A stretch of 64,000 nt of DNA from Symmetrospora coprosmae (taxonomy: Eukaryota > Basidiomycota > Cystobasidiomycetes > Symmetrosporaceae): NCBI GenBank assembly GCA_008802785.1, contig VUYT01000010.1, forward strand, positions 248,001 to 312,000, given 5' to 3'. The translations under genes were made by a program, and so were the position numbers. The stretch's first letter is position 1. Each line of letters starts with the position of its first letter. Shown here piece after piece: positions 12,425-23,020 of the stretch. The notes below the pieces were generated by a model. That model made no database searches. It worked only from the letters and a program-made list of their open reading frames with translations, and had not been told where the DNA came from.

Positions 12425-14740
12425 ATGCCACGCGGGACTGTGCTGGATCTTTCCACGGTCGACGTGTACCAGCGGATTGACGCTGTTGATATCGATCTGT
12501 CGCCGCCACCGGCCTACTCGCAGCTGCCCGCGACGACCAAGGCAGAGGCGGATCCTGCGAATCCTGCAGGAGGTCATGACGGCGGAGAGCTTCTCGACGG
12601 AGAAGGAGAGCAGAGCTGGGATGAAGAGGACGACGACGACGATGACGAGCTGGATGAAGACAGTGACGATTTCGAGGACGAGCGCGGGACGGGCGGGATT
12701 GACCGGGACCTCGTCAACGACCAGGACTGGGAGAACGCCTCTGGAGATCTCACAAAGCGTTACAACCGTCTGCGCCAGCACGTCGGAGCTCTGACGGGCG
12801 AGCAGGCGCGTCAGCAGTCTGGAGGATCCCGTCAATCGCCATCTGGCTCGACGCTGCAGCCCCAGCAGCGGAAAGTGCACAGCGCCACCGGGGTGCCGCT
12901 CCCGGCCAGCAACCAGTCGCAGCATCAGCGCCAGTCCGCGCGTGCCTCCAGCAGCAACGCCAATGCGCACGTCACGAATGCGCAGATCTCTGGCGGGTCT
13001 GCGAATCCGACCAACTCGGCCTCGCATGCGACTACAGGCGTGCACGCCAGCAAGATGGAGTCGTCTCTCGCCGCCCTATCGCAAAAGTACGCGGCGGCCC
13101 TCAACCTCGCGCCCATCGCTTCGACGTCTGCCTCCACCTCTGCTGCCGCTGGCAACAACACGTACGCAGAGCCGTCGTTCACATCGAATGCCGCGACGCG
13201 GAAGGGAGGGAGCGAGAGGCACAATGTTACAAAGGACAAGGCGGACAGGGCGACCGTGGAGCAGGTCCTGGATCCACGCACGCGGCTCGTCCTGTTCAAG
13301 ATGATGGGCCGGGGTCTGCTTGAGGTTGTCGAAGGTTGCGTCAGCACAGGCAAAGAGGTGCGTGATCTCGCGCGGCCCTCCCGTTCGCACACCGCCTGAC
13401 ATTCCGCGTCTTACCCCATGCAGGCCAATGTGTACCATGCACTGGGCCGGATCCACCCAGACACGGAGCCACCCTCCGAGCAGGTCCACCTCGCCATCAA
13501 GATCTACAAGACGTCCATCCTGACTTTCAAGTCGCGGTCCAAGTACTTGACCGGCGAGTTCCGGTTCAAGAACGGGTACAGCAAGGTCAAGAACCCGCGC
13601 AAGATGATCCGGCTGTGGGCGGAGAAGGAGATGCGCAACTTGAAGCGGCTGCACGCTGCGGGCATTTTGTGTCCGGAGCCTGTCGAAGTGCGCGGGAACG
13701 TGCTCGTCATGACGTTCCTGGGCCTGGACGCGGACGGGTGGGAGGCTGTCCCGCGCCTGAAGGACGCCGAGCTGCCCCAGGAGCGCCTCGCGGGCCTGTA
13801 CATCGAGATGGTCCACATCCTCCGGCGCATGTTCAAGGTGTGCCGGCTGGTCCATGCCGACCTTAGCGAGTACAACGTCCTCTACAACCCGGAGAATGGC
13901 CGCCTGTACACGATCGACGTGTCGCAGTCTGTTGAAGGCGATCACCCGCATGCATTCGACTTCCTCCGGTCAGACATTGGCAACGTCGACGAGTTCTTCA
14001 GCCGGAGAGGCGTCGAGACGCTCGGCATCCGCGCGACCTTTGGGCTGGTGGTTGAAGACGGGTGGAGCAAAAAAGACGGCGAAGAGACACTCGAGGAGAT
14101 TGCGGCCGAGGTGGAGCGGCGATTAGCTGAGCGTGGAGAGGAGGAGGATGAGGAGGAGCAGAAGGAGCTGGCGCAGGGTCAAGCACAGGAAGGCGCGGAA
14201 GGCGCGGTGGACGAGTTCGCCCCACCCACCTCGACGGCCAGGGAGCGACAGCACCAAGCCGACAAGGTCTTCAAGAACGCCTACATTCCTCGGACGTTGA
14301 ATGAGGTGTTTGACGCCGAGCGAGACGTGCAGCGCGTCCTGCAGGGCGAGAAGGACAGCCTGATCTACTCGCAAACGGTGGGCGTGGTGCACCAGCGCGG
14401 GGCAGATCCCGATGCCAAGGCTGTCCGGCCTGCGAAAAGCGAAAAGAAGGTGGTGCAGATGCAGGGAGACGCGGAGGAGGTCGAGGACAGCGAATCGGGC
14501 TCGCATTCTGGCTCGGACTCCGGCAGCGAGAGCGGCAGTGACGATGCCGATGACGACGCCGAGGGCGAAGACGACGGGCGCGTCCGAGCACCTCGCGGCA
14601 AGCGGCACGAGGACAAGGATGCGAAGCGGGAGAGGAAGAACGCCGTCAAGGAGGAAAAGCGCGAGAAGCGCAAGGACAAGATACCTAAATCCGTCAAGAA
14701 GGCCAAGATCCGCAAGACGAGCGGGAAGAACCGCAAGTAG
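12425..14740 (+). CDS. RIO1: Atypical serine kinase RIO1
   Basis: Rio1 is the cytoplasmic kinase/ATPase needed for final 20S pre-rRNA processing and 40S subunit maturation. Two exons: 12425-13357 and 13424-14740, about 749 residues, long for the family because of an N-terminal acidic and Ser/Gln-rich extension. Motifs: P-loop-like STGKEANVYHA across the splice junction, Lys in [27 protein letters not shown], catalytic loop [13 protein letters not shown], and metal-binding loop [12 protein letters not shown] that marks Rio1 rather than Rio2. The C-terminus is acidic ([12 protein letters not shown]) then strongly basic ([17 protein letters not shown]), as in other Rio1 proteins. The single intron (13358-13423) is phase 0 and lies inside the nucleotide-binding loop. 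The start at 12425 is the first ATG in the frame with good context (gaccatgcc). Confidence 0.95.
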
Positions 14741-15126
14741 GGGGAGTCTCTTCCGGCAGAGACAGAGACTGCATGCGCATCGTATCAAGTTCTGCGTTGT
14801 CGCCTGTTGTTGTATGTGACTGCTCTTGAGCAATGAAGGTCTCTCTCTCATTGTCCGCCACACTTCGCCTGTGCCTGGCTGCCCAGTGACTGTCTGTCCC
14901 CTTCCCCCCTTTGCCCTGTACTCCATCAACCCCAGTCGCACGCACTTCGCCAGGCCTCGAGGCATATCAGCTTTCTGCAGCGTCATCGGACTGCATCCAG
15001 ACGCCTTGTTGCCCTCCTTCCGATCCATCTGCCTGCTCGCTGCCTAGCCGACACTCCCTGGCGCGCTGGTCGTCGTCATCACCTTCGAGTTCGTCATTCC
15101 CGCGACAGCAAGCACACTCTGCAGCC
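14741..15126. other. Intergenic, 386 bp
   Basis: 3' flank of RIO1 and promoter of the STRAP gene. Pyrimidine-rich stretches occur around 14890-14930, as is common in fungal promoters. No gene seen. Confidence 0.45.
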
Positions 15127-16503
15127 ATGGCTATGAAGCCCCTCGTATGCCGCGGACACACGCGTCCGATCCCATCGCTGTCCTTCTCGCCGCTCGAGGC
15201 GGACGGCAAGTACCTCCTCAGCTCGTCGTGCAAGGATGGCACGCCCATGCTCCGGGACGGCCAGACGGTGGGTCGCTCCCATTCTACGAGCCGGGTCTGA
15301 GCAGTACACGACAAGCGAAGACAGCACCACGTCCGTCCGCATGAGCTGGAGCAGCCGTGTGGTGTCCCCGGCCCGCTGGCTGCTCGACCGCACTGTGCCT
15401 GACTCGCGTCCGCTCATCCGCCCGGCTCTGGCTCCTGGCTCACGCTTTGGGCGCCACCATCTCCCGCGCAGCAGGCTGAAAGGAGGACATGTCCGATGCT
15501 CTCGCACACAGGGCGACTGGATGGGCTCGTTCATCGGGCACAAGGGCTGCTGCTGGGCCATCAAGCTCTCCTCGGACGGCCGGAGGGCAATCACGGGCTC
15601 TGCGGACTTCAGCGCCAAGGTGTGGGACGCGAGCAACGGCGACTGCCTCCTCACGCTGCCGCACGATCACATTGTACGCTGCGTAGACCTGAGCGCCGAC
15701 GGGAGCCGTGCAGTCACGGGCGGCTTCGAGAAGAAGCTGCGCATCTGGGACGTCCAGATCCTTCTCGCCGCCGGGCCGGACTCAACACAGCAAGCGAGCA
15801 CATCCCTCGTGAAAGACGGCGACGAGAGTGGGAAAGGCCTGGCGCACGATGGTGTTGTCCGTGCCGTCGTCTGGGACGACCGCAACGGGCAGATCATCAG
15901 CGCGGGGGAGGACAAGGCGCTCAAATTCTGGGATGTAGTGTCGGGCAAGTGCACGCACGAGATCAGGGTGCAAGAGCCGATATCGAGCATGGAGAGAAAC
16001 ATGGATGAGCGGAGTACGATATCCCTGACGTACGGCAATACGGTCGATTTCATCGATCCAAAGAGGTGCGCACGTCGGTCTGGGCTCGTATCCAAGCCTG
16101 CAGGGAGCTGACTAGCCGAGTTGTCTCGACAGTCGGGAAGTCTACCTCACGTTCAAGCTGCCATATCCGCCATCAACGGCCTCGATACACCCGGTGCTGG
16201 CCGACCGCTTCGTGACGGGCTCGTCGGCAGACGGGTGGGTGCGCGTACACGACAGCAAGACTGGCGAAGAGCGCGAGGTCTACAAGGGCCACCATGGACC
16301 AGTGCACGCCATCTCATACGTGAGTCCTCACTGCTTGAGATCTGAGCTCGGACAGTAGCTGACCCTGCTCTTCCGCGCTCCCGCAGAGCCCGGACGGAGC
16401 GCTGTATGCGTCAGGCTCGGAGGACGGGACGATACGCATGTGGCTGACAACGAGCATGACGTACGGTCTGTGGAAGTTTGACGGTAATGGTAGCGCTGCG
16501 TAA
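15127..16503 (+). CDS. STRAP: STRAP/UNRIP-like WD40 protein
   Basis: Homologue of serine-threonine kinase receptor-associated protein (STRAP, also UNRIP), a seven-bladed WD40 propeller that in animals binds the SMN complex and Unr. Four exons: 15127-15267, 15512-16065, 16133-16319, 16387-16503, about 332 residues, normal for the family. Diagnostic matches are LVCRGHTRPIPSLSFSP, LLSSSCKDGTPMLRDGQTG, DWMGSFIGHKGCCWAIKL, ADFSAKVWDASNGD, GGFEKKLRIWDV, and the closing ASGSEDGTIRMW. Intron 1 is 244 nt, by far the longest in the window, and open in the frame of exon 2. The gene ends 139 bp from the convergent cyclin gene. Function in fungi is not well established; a role in RNP assembly is inferred from the family. 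Confidence 0.9.
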
Positions 16504-16642
16504 TGCATCCTCACTGAGCGGTTCATCCGAGTGAATGGTGTGGGCTTCCAGGGAAAGCTCCTTCGCGATGTCGTCACTGATGACCTGCGATTCCTTGTTC
16601 ACAACAACATGCGCCTCATACCGTACTTCAGACCAGAATCGC

Positions 16643-17956
16643 TCAACCCGGTGTGGGCAGGCGATCATCATCTTCGCTCTTGACGTCTAGTCTGATCGGA
16701 CTCTGGTCCTCTTCGTGCTTGACGGCGCTGCTGACCGTACTTGCGCCCACGTCCGTCCTGTCTCCCGCCATATTCTCCTCCTTTGACGTTGACGCAATCA
16801 CATAGTCAACAGCTCTGACCATTTTGCTCCTGAGGCGAGCGGCGTTCTTCGTGGTCTTTTCGCTTCTCGATTTTGCCCAAAAGTCGAGTATCCTTGTCGT
16901 GACGGCGTCGATCTCGGCGACCTCCTCTGCGTCTGACCAGTCGATGAGCACCGTGCTCTCTTTGACTGTTGCTTCGTGGATTGGCGTATCGAAGCCGGCC
17001 GTCCAGTCTTTCGGGAGTAACGGGAGGACGTCCTGCAGATCCTGCCATGCGAGCAGGAAGGCTGCAGCGGCGAGAATTGCTGGAGGATAGCAGATGCAGA
17101 GCGGCGTCGTATATCTGTACGCAGACAATGAGACCATGTCAGACCTGTCCTGAGCTAGCTCCCTATGCGAACATTCAGAATGACTCACAGGTCGGTCAGG
17201 ATCTGCCAGCTAGCGCGTCCGAGCGCATTCATCTGTCTACCATCGAGCGATAGTGAGAGTGGTGTTGTTGTCTGGGACTGGTCGAATCGCTTGACGGCTC
17301 GCGTGAGGATGGGGTAAGGGTGCTCGACGGTCATGTCGAACTGAAGGGCCACGAGGACAACCTCCTCGACGTAGAGGACCTGCTGTACGAGTCGGCGAAA
17401 GGGCTGTGACCAAAGAGTACAGGCAAGACTGTGTCAGTCTGGCGTGCCCTTCCCTGAGCATTGACCGGTGCTCGTTCGCCCACCTCGCTCGTCGGATGCA
17501 CGTCGGGCTCCTTGCCTTTCCGCCGGTCCTCGAGACGCAGGAGATAGTTAACGACGGCTTCGACCTTACGCAGCGATTCTTCGACCTTGCCGGCGAGGAA
17601 CAGGCAGGCCATGGCGACCTCCCTGCTGCCGTACTGCTTGAGCGAGTGCATCATGTAGAAGCGATGCAGGAAGACGGACGCCGTCGCAATCGTCAGGGCC
17701 GGCCTGCGATTCATGAAACAACGGCAGCAGCACCAGCGGATCAGCATGGAGCCACACTGAGCGACGAACCTCCGCCTCTCTGAGCGGCTGCGCGCACTCA
17801 CATGGCGATGCGGATGCTGCCGACGCGCACAATGAGGTCGACCCCGTGCGCTCGCTGGTACATCTCCTCGTCGAAACTGATGCCGTCTGCCCGGCTCGGC
17901 GTAGAGCGCAGATCATCCTCGTCAAAGATCCACAGATTCGGACTGTTGAGCGCCAT
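16643..17956 (-). CDS. pch1: P-TEFb-type cyclin (Pch1 / cyclin T-K family)
   Basis: Predicted regulatory cyclin of a transcriptional CDK (Cdk9/Bur1 type), acting on RNA polymerase II CTD and elongation factors. Four exons on the minus strand: 17956-17802, 17703-17484, 17403-17189, 17114-16643, about 353 residues. Exon 1 encodes NLWIFDEDDLRSTPS and the start of the cyclin box (EEMYQRAHGVDLI). Exon 2 has ALTIATASVFLHRFYM and ACLFLAGKVEES. Exon 3 has FDMTVEHPYPIL and exon 4 the second fold (YTTPLCICYPPAILAAAAFLLAW). Spacing and sequence match Pch1, cyclin T and cyclin K better than cyclins C or H; Ctk2 is an alternative. The C-terminus is short and acidic. The ATG at 17956 is preceded in frame by a stop. 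Confidence 0.85.
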
Positions 17957-18532
17957 CCTGATGCTGCCGGCTCGTGTTCAGCTCATGCTTCCAGCAGACG
18001 GTTGGTCGAAAAGCGATGCTCGGCCCTTGCAGCATCTCTTCGACAGTGACACCCGCCGAAAGCGAGGCATACATCCTCACTTCCCTCGCACTTATAGGTG
18101 CATTGCAGTCACTACAAATCTACATTGACAACCCTGCCAGCATCGCTTCGACCTGCTTTCTGAAGTGCCCTCTGCCGGCGGGGCACTACTTTCACCACTG
18201 CCATGGTTGTACTCACTCTTCTCTCCGCTCGTCATCATGCTACGCTCCCACTCTAGATGCCTTACCGTTGAACAAGCTGATGACGTCCAGCTTTCCCAGG
18301 CTATCGTGCCTGTCGGGCAATCTGGCAGCGCCTGCATTGTCTGGCAAAAGTGCATCGCCCCGACAGTCCCCGTCCTGTCTGGCTTCGAGTGTATTGTCCT
18401 GGTCCTTGACTCTTGAGGCTCCTCCGTCTCTCTGCTTCCTTTATATACGCACATCATATCCGCTGAGACGCTGTCCTCCCATTGCTTATACACCCTGCAA
18501 GCTCGGGATCCCTAGTAGGAACCACTGCATCG
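17957..18532. other. Divergent promoter region, 576 bp
   Basis: It lies between the start of the cyclin gene (-) and the start of the complete modular zinc-finger gene (+). A long plus-strand open frame (17974-18651) has no domain, runs into the coding exon in a wrong frame, and is judged spurious. A TATA-like ttatata occurs at 18440-18446, roughly 90 bp before the ATG at 18533. Confidence 0.45.
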
Positions 18533-21500
18533 ATGGATTCACCAGACAATGCAGAAGTCCCCGTATGCTCTCACTGGCGAGTGCTGCTCTCCATACTGCT
18601 CCGAATAGCTACGCCATACTGTCGGCTGACTATGCCCCAGTTACAATCTAACTACCGCCTCGCTACAGTTTCCAAGCATTGCGTGATGACAGGATGCTCA
18701 AACAGCATAAAGTAACATGCGTGAAGGGATGGCGTCCTATCTGGGAGAGGGCCGGTCGCGAATTGCGCATTGTCCGATGGCCGTGCGAATTCGAAGCTGA
18801 GGGCTGGTGAGGCTAGGATTAATTGACTATAGCTTCTCCTGCAGTGCCACACTGATCGCGACTCTCTGGCTGCTCATGATTACACAGTAAGGAAGTGTTA
18901 ACAACCTCGAAAGGCCGCGCTGCTCATCGGACCAGAAAGCATGGCAAGAATGCCAGTTGGGATGTGTCGAACGATCCTCAGAGAGGCGACCAGCGCGATC
19001 CGGATCCGCGAGAAAGCCTCGGCCGTGGTCAGAAGTGGGTCCACCAATGGCCAAAGGCGAAAGGCGATAATGCTCGGTGGCTTCTAGCGCAACCTCAAGA
19101 TGGGGCCCCTACTGACGGCATTCCTCAAGTGGACGTCCGGCTTGCGGCAGGCAAGGATGGAGCCAGAGTGAGAGTCTGTTCCCGCTGGTGAGTGTTGCGA
19201 TGTCGTACCTCTGGGCCTGCTGCTATGACGTCGACACTTTGCTGATGTTAGCCTCTGCCTTGCAGTTATCAAGGTATTCCCGGCAAAGACTCTGCGAATC
19301 ACGAGAAGAAATGCAAACTCGGATGGCTTCCCGTTTGGAATCGGGCAGGAGACCACTTATACATCGCCCATTGGCCCTGTGAAGTTGCAGGCTGGTAAGG
19401 TAACCTTACGCTCAAAATACAATCTTCAGCACTGTAACGCTGCCTACGCTGATCTGGACTTACTACACCTTCGCAGCTCTAAAAAGTCGGACTCGATGCG
19501 ACTCCGTGCTCTACACCGGTCTAAGTTTCATGGCAAGAGTGCCGTCTGGGACTTGTCGGGAGATCCCCAAGAGACACTCGAGCCCGACCCCCGTCAACGC
19601 TTCGGTAAACCCTCGGACAAGTGGGTTTTCAATCCGAGAAGTAGTGACGGAGAGAACACGGGTTGGGTCCGCGAATCTGGATTAGGCAGCGGTTCCGCGT
19701 CAGGTGACACGGATCGCAACGAACCGCCCTCAGAGCTGCTTGCCCCATCGAAAGCCTATATTCAGCGTTCGACTCGGCAAGACCCATCAGGGACTGGCTC
19801 GCCCTCGCGCACACCATTTCCACCCTCCGCCCAAGACCCTTCCTCTGTACACCATCGTAGGTCTGGGTCGCAAACAGGCTCTCCAGGTGTCCGACGCGAA
19901 AGCAGCGTAGACCACGGAGACAATGAGCTGGTGTGTTCGCATTGGTGAGTCCAGCGACTGCTCACGCTCCCGCATGCTCTTCCACAACCGAACTGACGAT
20001 TGACGGATACGCAGCTTTCAAGGCTTCCCGCACATGACGGCTGAAGGCTTGGTGCTTCACCGGGAAGGCTGTTGTGAAGGCGAACGCCCTGTATGGCAGG
20101 AGATCGACCATGAGTTACGCATCGTCAACTGGCCATGCCGTCACTGGTGAGAAGAGAACCAGACAACGAGCCACAATGGTTATGCAGCATCAAGCTTGCT
20201 GACAACTCGCTGCCGTGCTCTTGCAGTGAACAAGGTTTCGCCTACATGGCGCAGCGGAATAAACATCAGTCTAGAGCTCACGGCAAAATTCCCAAGTCAG
20301 ATACGGCAGCTGATCCAGCCACAGCGCACGACTATGATCCTCGAAAACGATTCAAAGTACTTTCTACGGGCAAGATCTGGGTGAGCAGGCCAGGGCAAGG
20401 AAGGGGCAACGCACGGTGGGTACAGCAGGCGCGGCTCGATTTCCGAGTCAGCTTTTCACCACCGCCTCAGTCGCCGTCAGATGAGACACGCAGGGGCCGC
20501 AATCGGCATAGAGATGCGGGATTTGGTTCCCCTCGAGGAGGTGCTGCATCACTGGCGCAGTCGTCTCCACCAGCCGCGGTTGTGCAGTCGCCCAGCTTGA
20601 CACGCCTTCAGGGACTTTTCGCTACCTCCCCTGGTTCACCTCAGTCTTTGTCGTCCGCTCCCTCATCTACGGGTTCCTCACCTCGTCGGGCAGCAGCGGC
20701 AACCAGCAGTTCCGCCGGCCATCGGATGGCAACGCCGACAGGTGTCCCTCTGGCTAGCCCATCCGCAGACAGAGCGCCTTCAGCACGACCAGATCACCCT
20801 GCTAGAAGCCCACAATCACGCTCGCCCAGTGCGCGCGGTTCGCCTATAGGTCTCGGTGACACGTCTTTCCTGTTTCAGCCGACAGAGTTCGGCGGTTGGG
20901 CGCGTTCCTCACGCTCAGCCTCGGGGAGCCGACCAGACGAGGGACGCCGCTCTGCTTCTGCAAGCACCAGGCCGTCTCAGGGAGGCGACCAGACTCCAAA
21001 TTCGCTTGGCCCTGTAGGCAACTTATTTGGAGGTTTCCAGCGAAGCCCAGCGGGCCCAGTGATGCAGTGGCTTGAGCACAGCCCTCTCCGGGGTCCTCAC
21101 GGGTCGCCTCCGCCAATGGCCAGATATAGCAGTCCCAGCTCGCGCAGCTCGTCAATCATGAGCACCGGCGGTGTTGAGCGCGCGTTTGAACAAGAACAAG
21201 GAACAAGCTCCCCGCAACAGCGTTCGCTTTCCCCACCGAGCACTCATGTCACGGCTCGCCGCGCTGCTTCTGCTCCTCCTACACCGTCTCCGCTCCGCCA
21301 GCCTCCAATCACCGCACAGACTGCCAGCCGGGCCTCGATACGACCACAGGAACAGCCGCGTGCGCAGTTGCAGCCGCGCTCTGCGTCCGCGAGTCGACTC
21401 TTGACGGCGCCGTACTACCAGCCAAGCCCCATGCGTGCCAGCCCAGCTCCACGACCGCAACCAGCGGCTCCCGTCATCCCTGCAAATCAAGGCCGACGCC

Positions 21501-21565
21501 CGGCACCTTCTAGCGGTTCGTCGACACCTCCGATCCATCAGACAAAGCGACCCCGACGCGGCTAG
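18533..21565 (+). CDS. Modular zinc-finger protein, copy 2 (complete)
   Basis: Function unknown; nucleic-acid binding is inferred. Seven exons: 18533-18576, 18669-18806, 18888-19187, 19266-19394, 19477-19944, 20015-20146, 20227-21565, about 849 residues. After the short exon 1 (ends VCSHC) the gene alternates three A exons (138, 129, 132 nt) and three B exons. A modules: C-x2-C-[FY]-Q, about 15 residues, H-x4-C, then GW-x-P-[IV]-W, L-x-I and WPC. B modules: C-x(2-6)-C, 12-13 residues, H-x4-H-GK, then DP, DPR or DPD with basic residues, W-V and N-x-x-W-[VLI]. Every intron is phase 2 inside the second Cys codon. The first intron needs a GC donor (18577). The last exon adds about 360 Ser/Pro-rich residues, probably disordered, ending in KRPRRG, a possible nuclear signal. 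Paralogous to 1-772. I do not recognise the family. Confidence 0.78.
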
Positions 21566-21965
21566 CCTTGGATGCACCGGGACCACCCAAACAGCTATGG
21601 CGATTAGCACAGAACGGCGCAGTCTTCAGAGGAGTATGCTCTCAGAGTCAGTTGTAGTTAATCGAGAAGTCTCAGTAATATTGTCCCGGCTGCCTTGTCT
21701 CTGTACTCCATCAGTGTCGAATACTCCTAGCTGAAGCTGCACTTGACGCAAGACAGTTCACGTCTACTCAATCGAAGCAATCAGGTCGATGCGATTGAGT
21801 GAATGCGGATCTCAGCTTGCTCCAACACGACAGCGTGGTCCTTCTACAATCGAACAGATGTTGCATTGAGCACGAGCCGGATTGGCACGCTTACTCGCTG
21901 TGTAGGCAGACGCAATCAGCATTAGCGGCGGGACGTCAGAATGACGGGGAGCGTGGAACAACGCA
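21566..21965. other. Convergent intergenic, 400 bp
   Basis: Shared 3' flank of the zinc-finger gene (+) and NDP kinase (-). No gene seen; a 9-bp inverted repeat lies at 21766-21800. Confidence 0.5.
21766..21800. repeat. Inverted repeat, possible 3' hairpin
   Basis: Perfect 9-bp arms actcaatcg (21766-21774) and cgattgagt (21792-21800) flank a 17-nt loop. It lies between two convergent genes, so a role in transcript 3' ends is possible but unproven. Confidence 0.5.
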
Positions 21966-22804
21966 CTAGATCCACGACGCTTGTGCGCTGTTGTATTGGC
22001 AAATGCCCTCAGGGAACCACAGGGCAATCTCCTTCTGGGCAGACTCGACGGCGTCGGAGCTGTGGGAGGGTGTCAGGCGAAGCGTCAGGTAGGAAGAACG
22101 AAAGCGAGCGGAAGCAAGCAGTTGCGCACCCGTGGCAGATGTTGCGACCCTGTAGATGGCAGTAACGACGTCAGCTCCGAGCAACAAGAACGAGTTCGAG
22201 GAACGCACCATGTCGATGGAGAAGTCGCCTCGGATCGTGCCGGGGGCCGAGTTGAGGGGGTTGGTAGCGCCGAGCATGGCACGACCCTGCTTGACGACAT
22301 CCTGTGTGGGCGGTACAAGCTGGGATTAGCTGTCATGTGTTCCGCTTGGATGGCACCCGCACGGGACGCACCTTGCCCTCCCAGACCATGGCGACGACGG
22401 GGCCGGAGGCCATGTACTTGACGAGGCCGTTGAAGAAGGGCTTGCTCGAGAGGTCGGCGTAGTGCTTCTCGAGGTGCTCCTTGGTGGACTGGACGAGCTT
22501 GAGGGCGACGAGCTTGTAGCCGCGCTTCTCGAATCTGGGTGTGGTCCAATATGGGCGGGGTGAGCCCCCACGTCAAGAGGCCAGATGAGCAGCAGCATGG
22601 ACAGGAGCGCAACTCACCGGCCAATGATCTCGCCGACGAGTCCTCGCTGGACACCGTCGGGCCTGGTCGCAGGATAATAAAGGGACAGGCCAGGCCCACA
22701 AATTTGTCAGGATGGTGCGCCGTGAGGGTTGACCGGGACGCAGCCTCTCGCCTGGCAGCGACGTGAACGCACTTGATCATGATGTAGGTCTGCTCAGATG
22801 CCAT
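21966..22804 (-). CDS. NDK1: Nucleoside diphosphate kinase
   Basis: Transfers the gamma-phosphate of ATP to NDPs through a phosphohistidine intermediate; cytosolic. Six exons on the minus strand: 22804-22773, 22662-22618, 22534-22372, 22301-22209, 22149-22130, 22059-21966, 148 residues, the normal length. Motifs: [47 protein letters not shown], and the active site GRNICHGSD with its catalytic His, then [14 protein letters not shown]. Exon 5 is a 20-nt microexon that carries the active-site His codon. The C-terminus ([13 protein letters not shown]) is ordinary. The leader just upstream of the ATG is rich in CA and TATACA repeats (22805-22840), resembling the alpha-tubulin leader. Confidence 0.95.
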
Positions 22805-23020
22805 TGTGCTTGAATGTGTATATGTGTATATGGGTGTGGATGCGAATGGTTGTGGAGTTGGGCAGAGACGAATGAACTGGGACGGGGAAGGACCAGGGCA
22901 GCCCAGCCAGCCAGCGGAAAGGGTGCCCTGAGCGCCCAACGGCTCGCCCAGACGACCCAACGACAGCAAGCAGCGACGAGCGAGATGAGCACATGCAGAA
23001 GATACCCGTGAAGACTGGCT
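22805..23020. promoter_or_regulatory. Divergent promoter NDK1 / orphan membrane protein
   Basis: Only 216 bp separate two divergent start codons, so the promoters must overlap or be shared. Read on the NDK1 strand it holds an alternating cacatatacac stretch next to the ATG. Confidence 0.55.

Noticed and set aside
15236-16111. Single frame running from STRAP intron 1 into exon 2, suggesting an alternative N-terminus
   Set aside because: The conserved STRAP N-terminus LVCRGHTRP lies upstream and needs the intron removed; the read-through part shows no WD40 signal.
17974-18651. Plus-strand open frame of 225 codons upstream of the modular zinc-finger gene
   Set aside because: No domain or conserved motif; it overlaps the promoter of the divergent cyclin gene and crosses coding exon 1 in a wrong frame.
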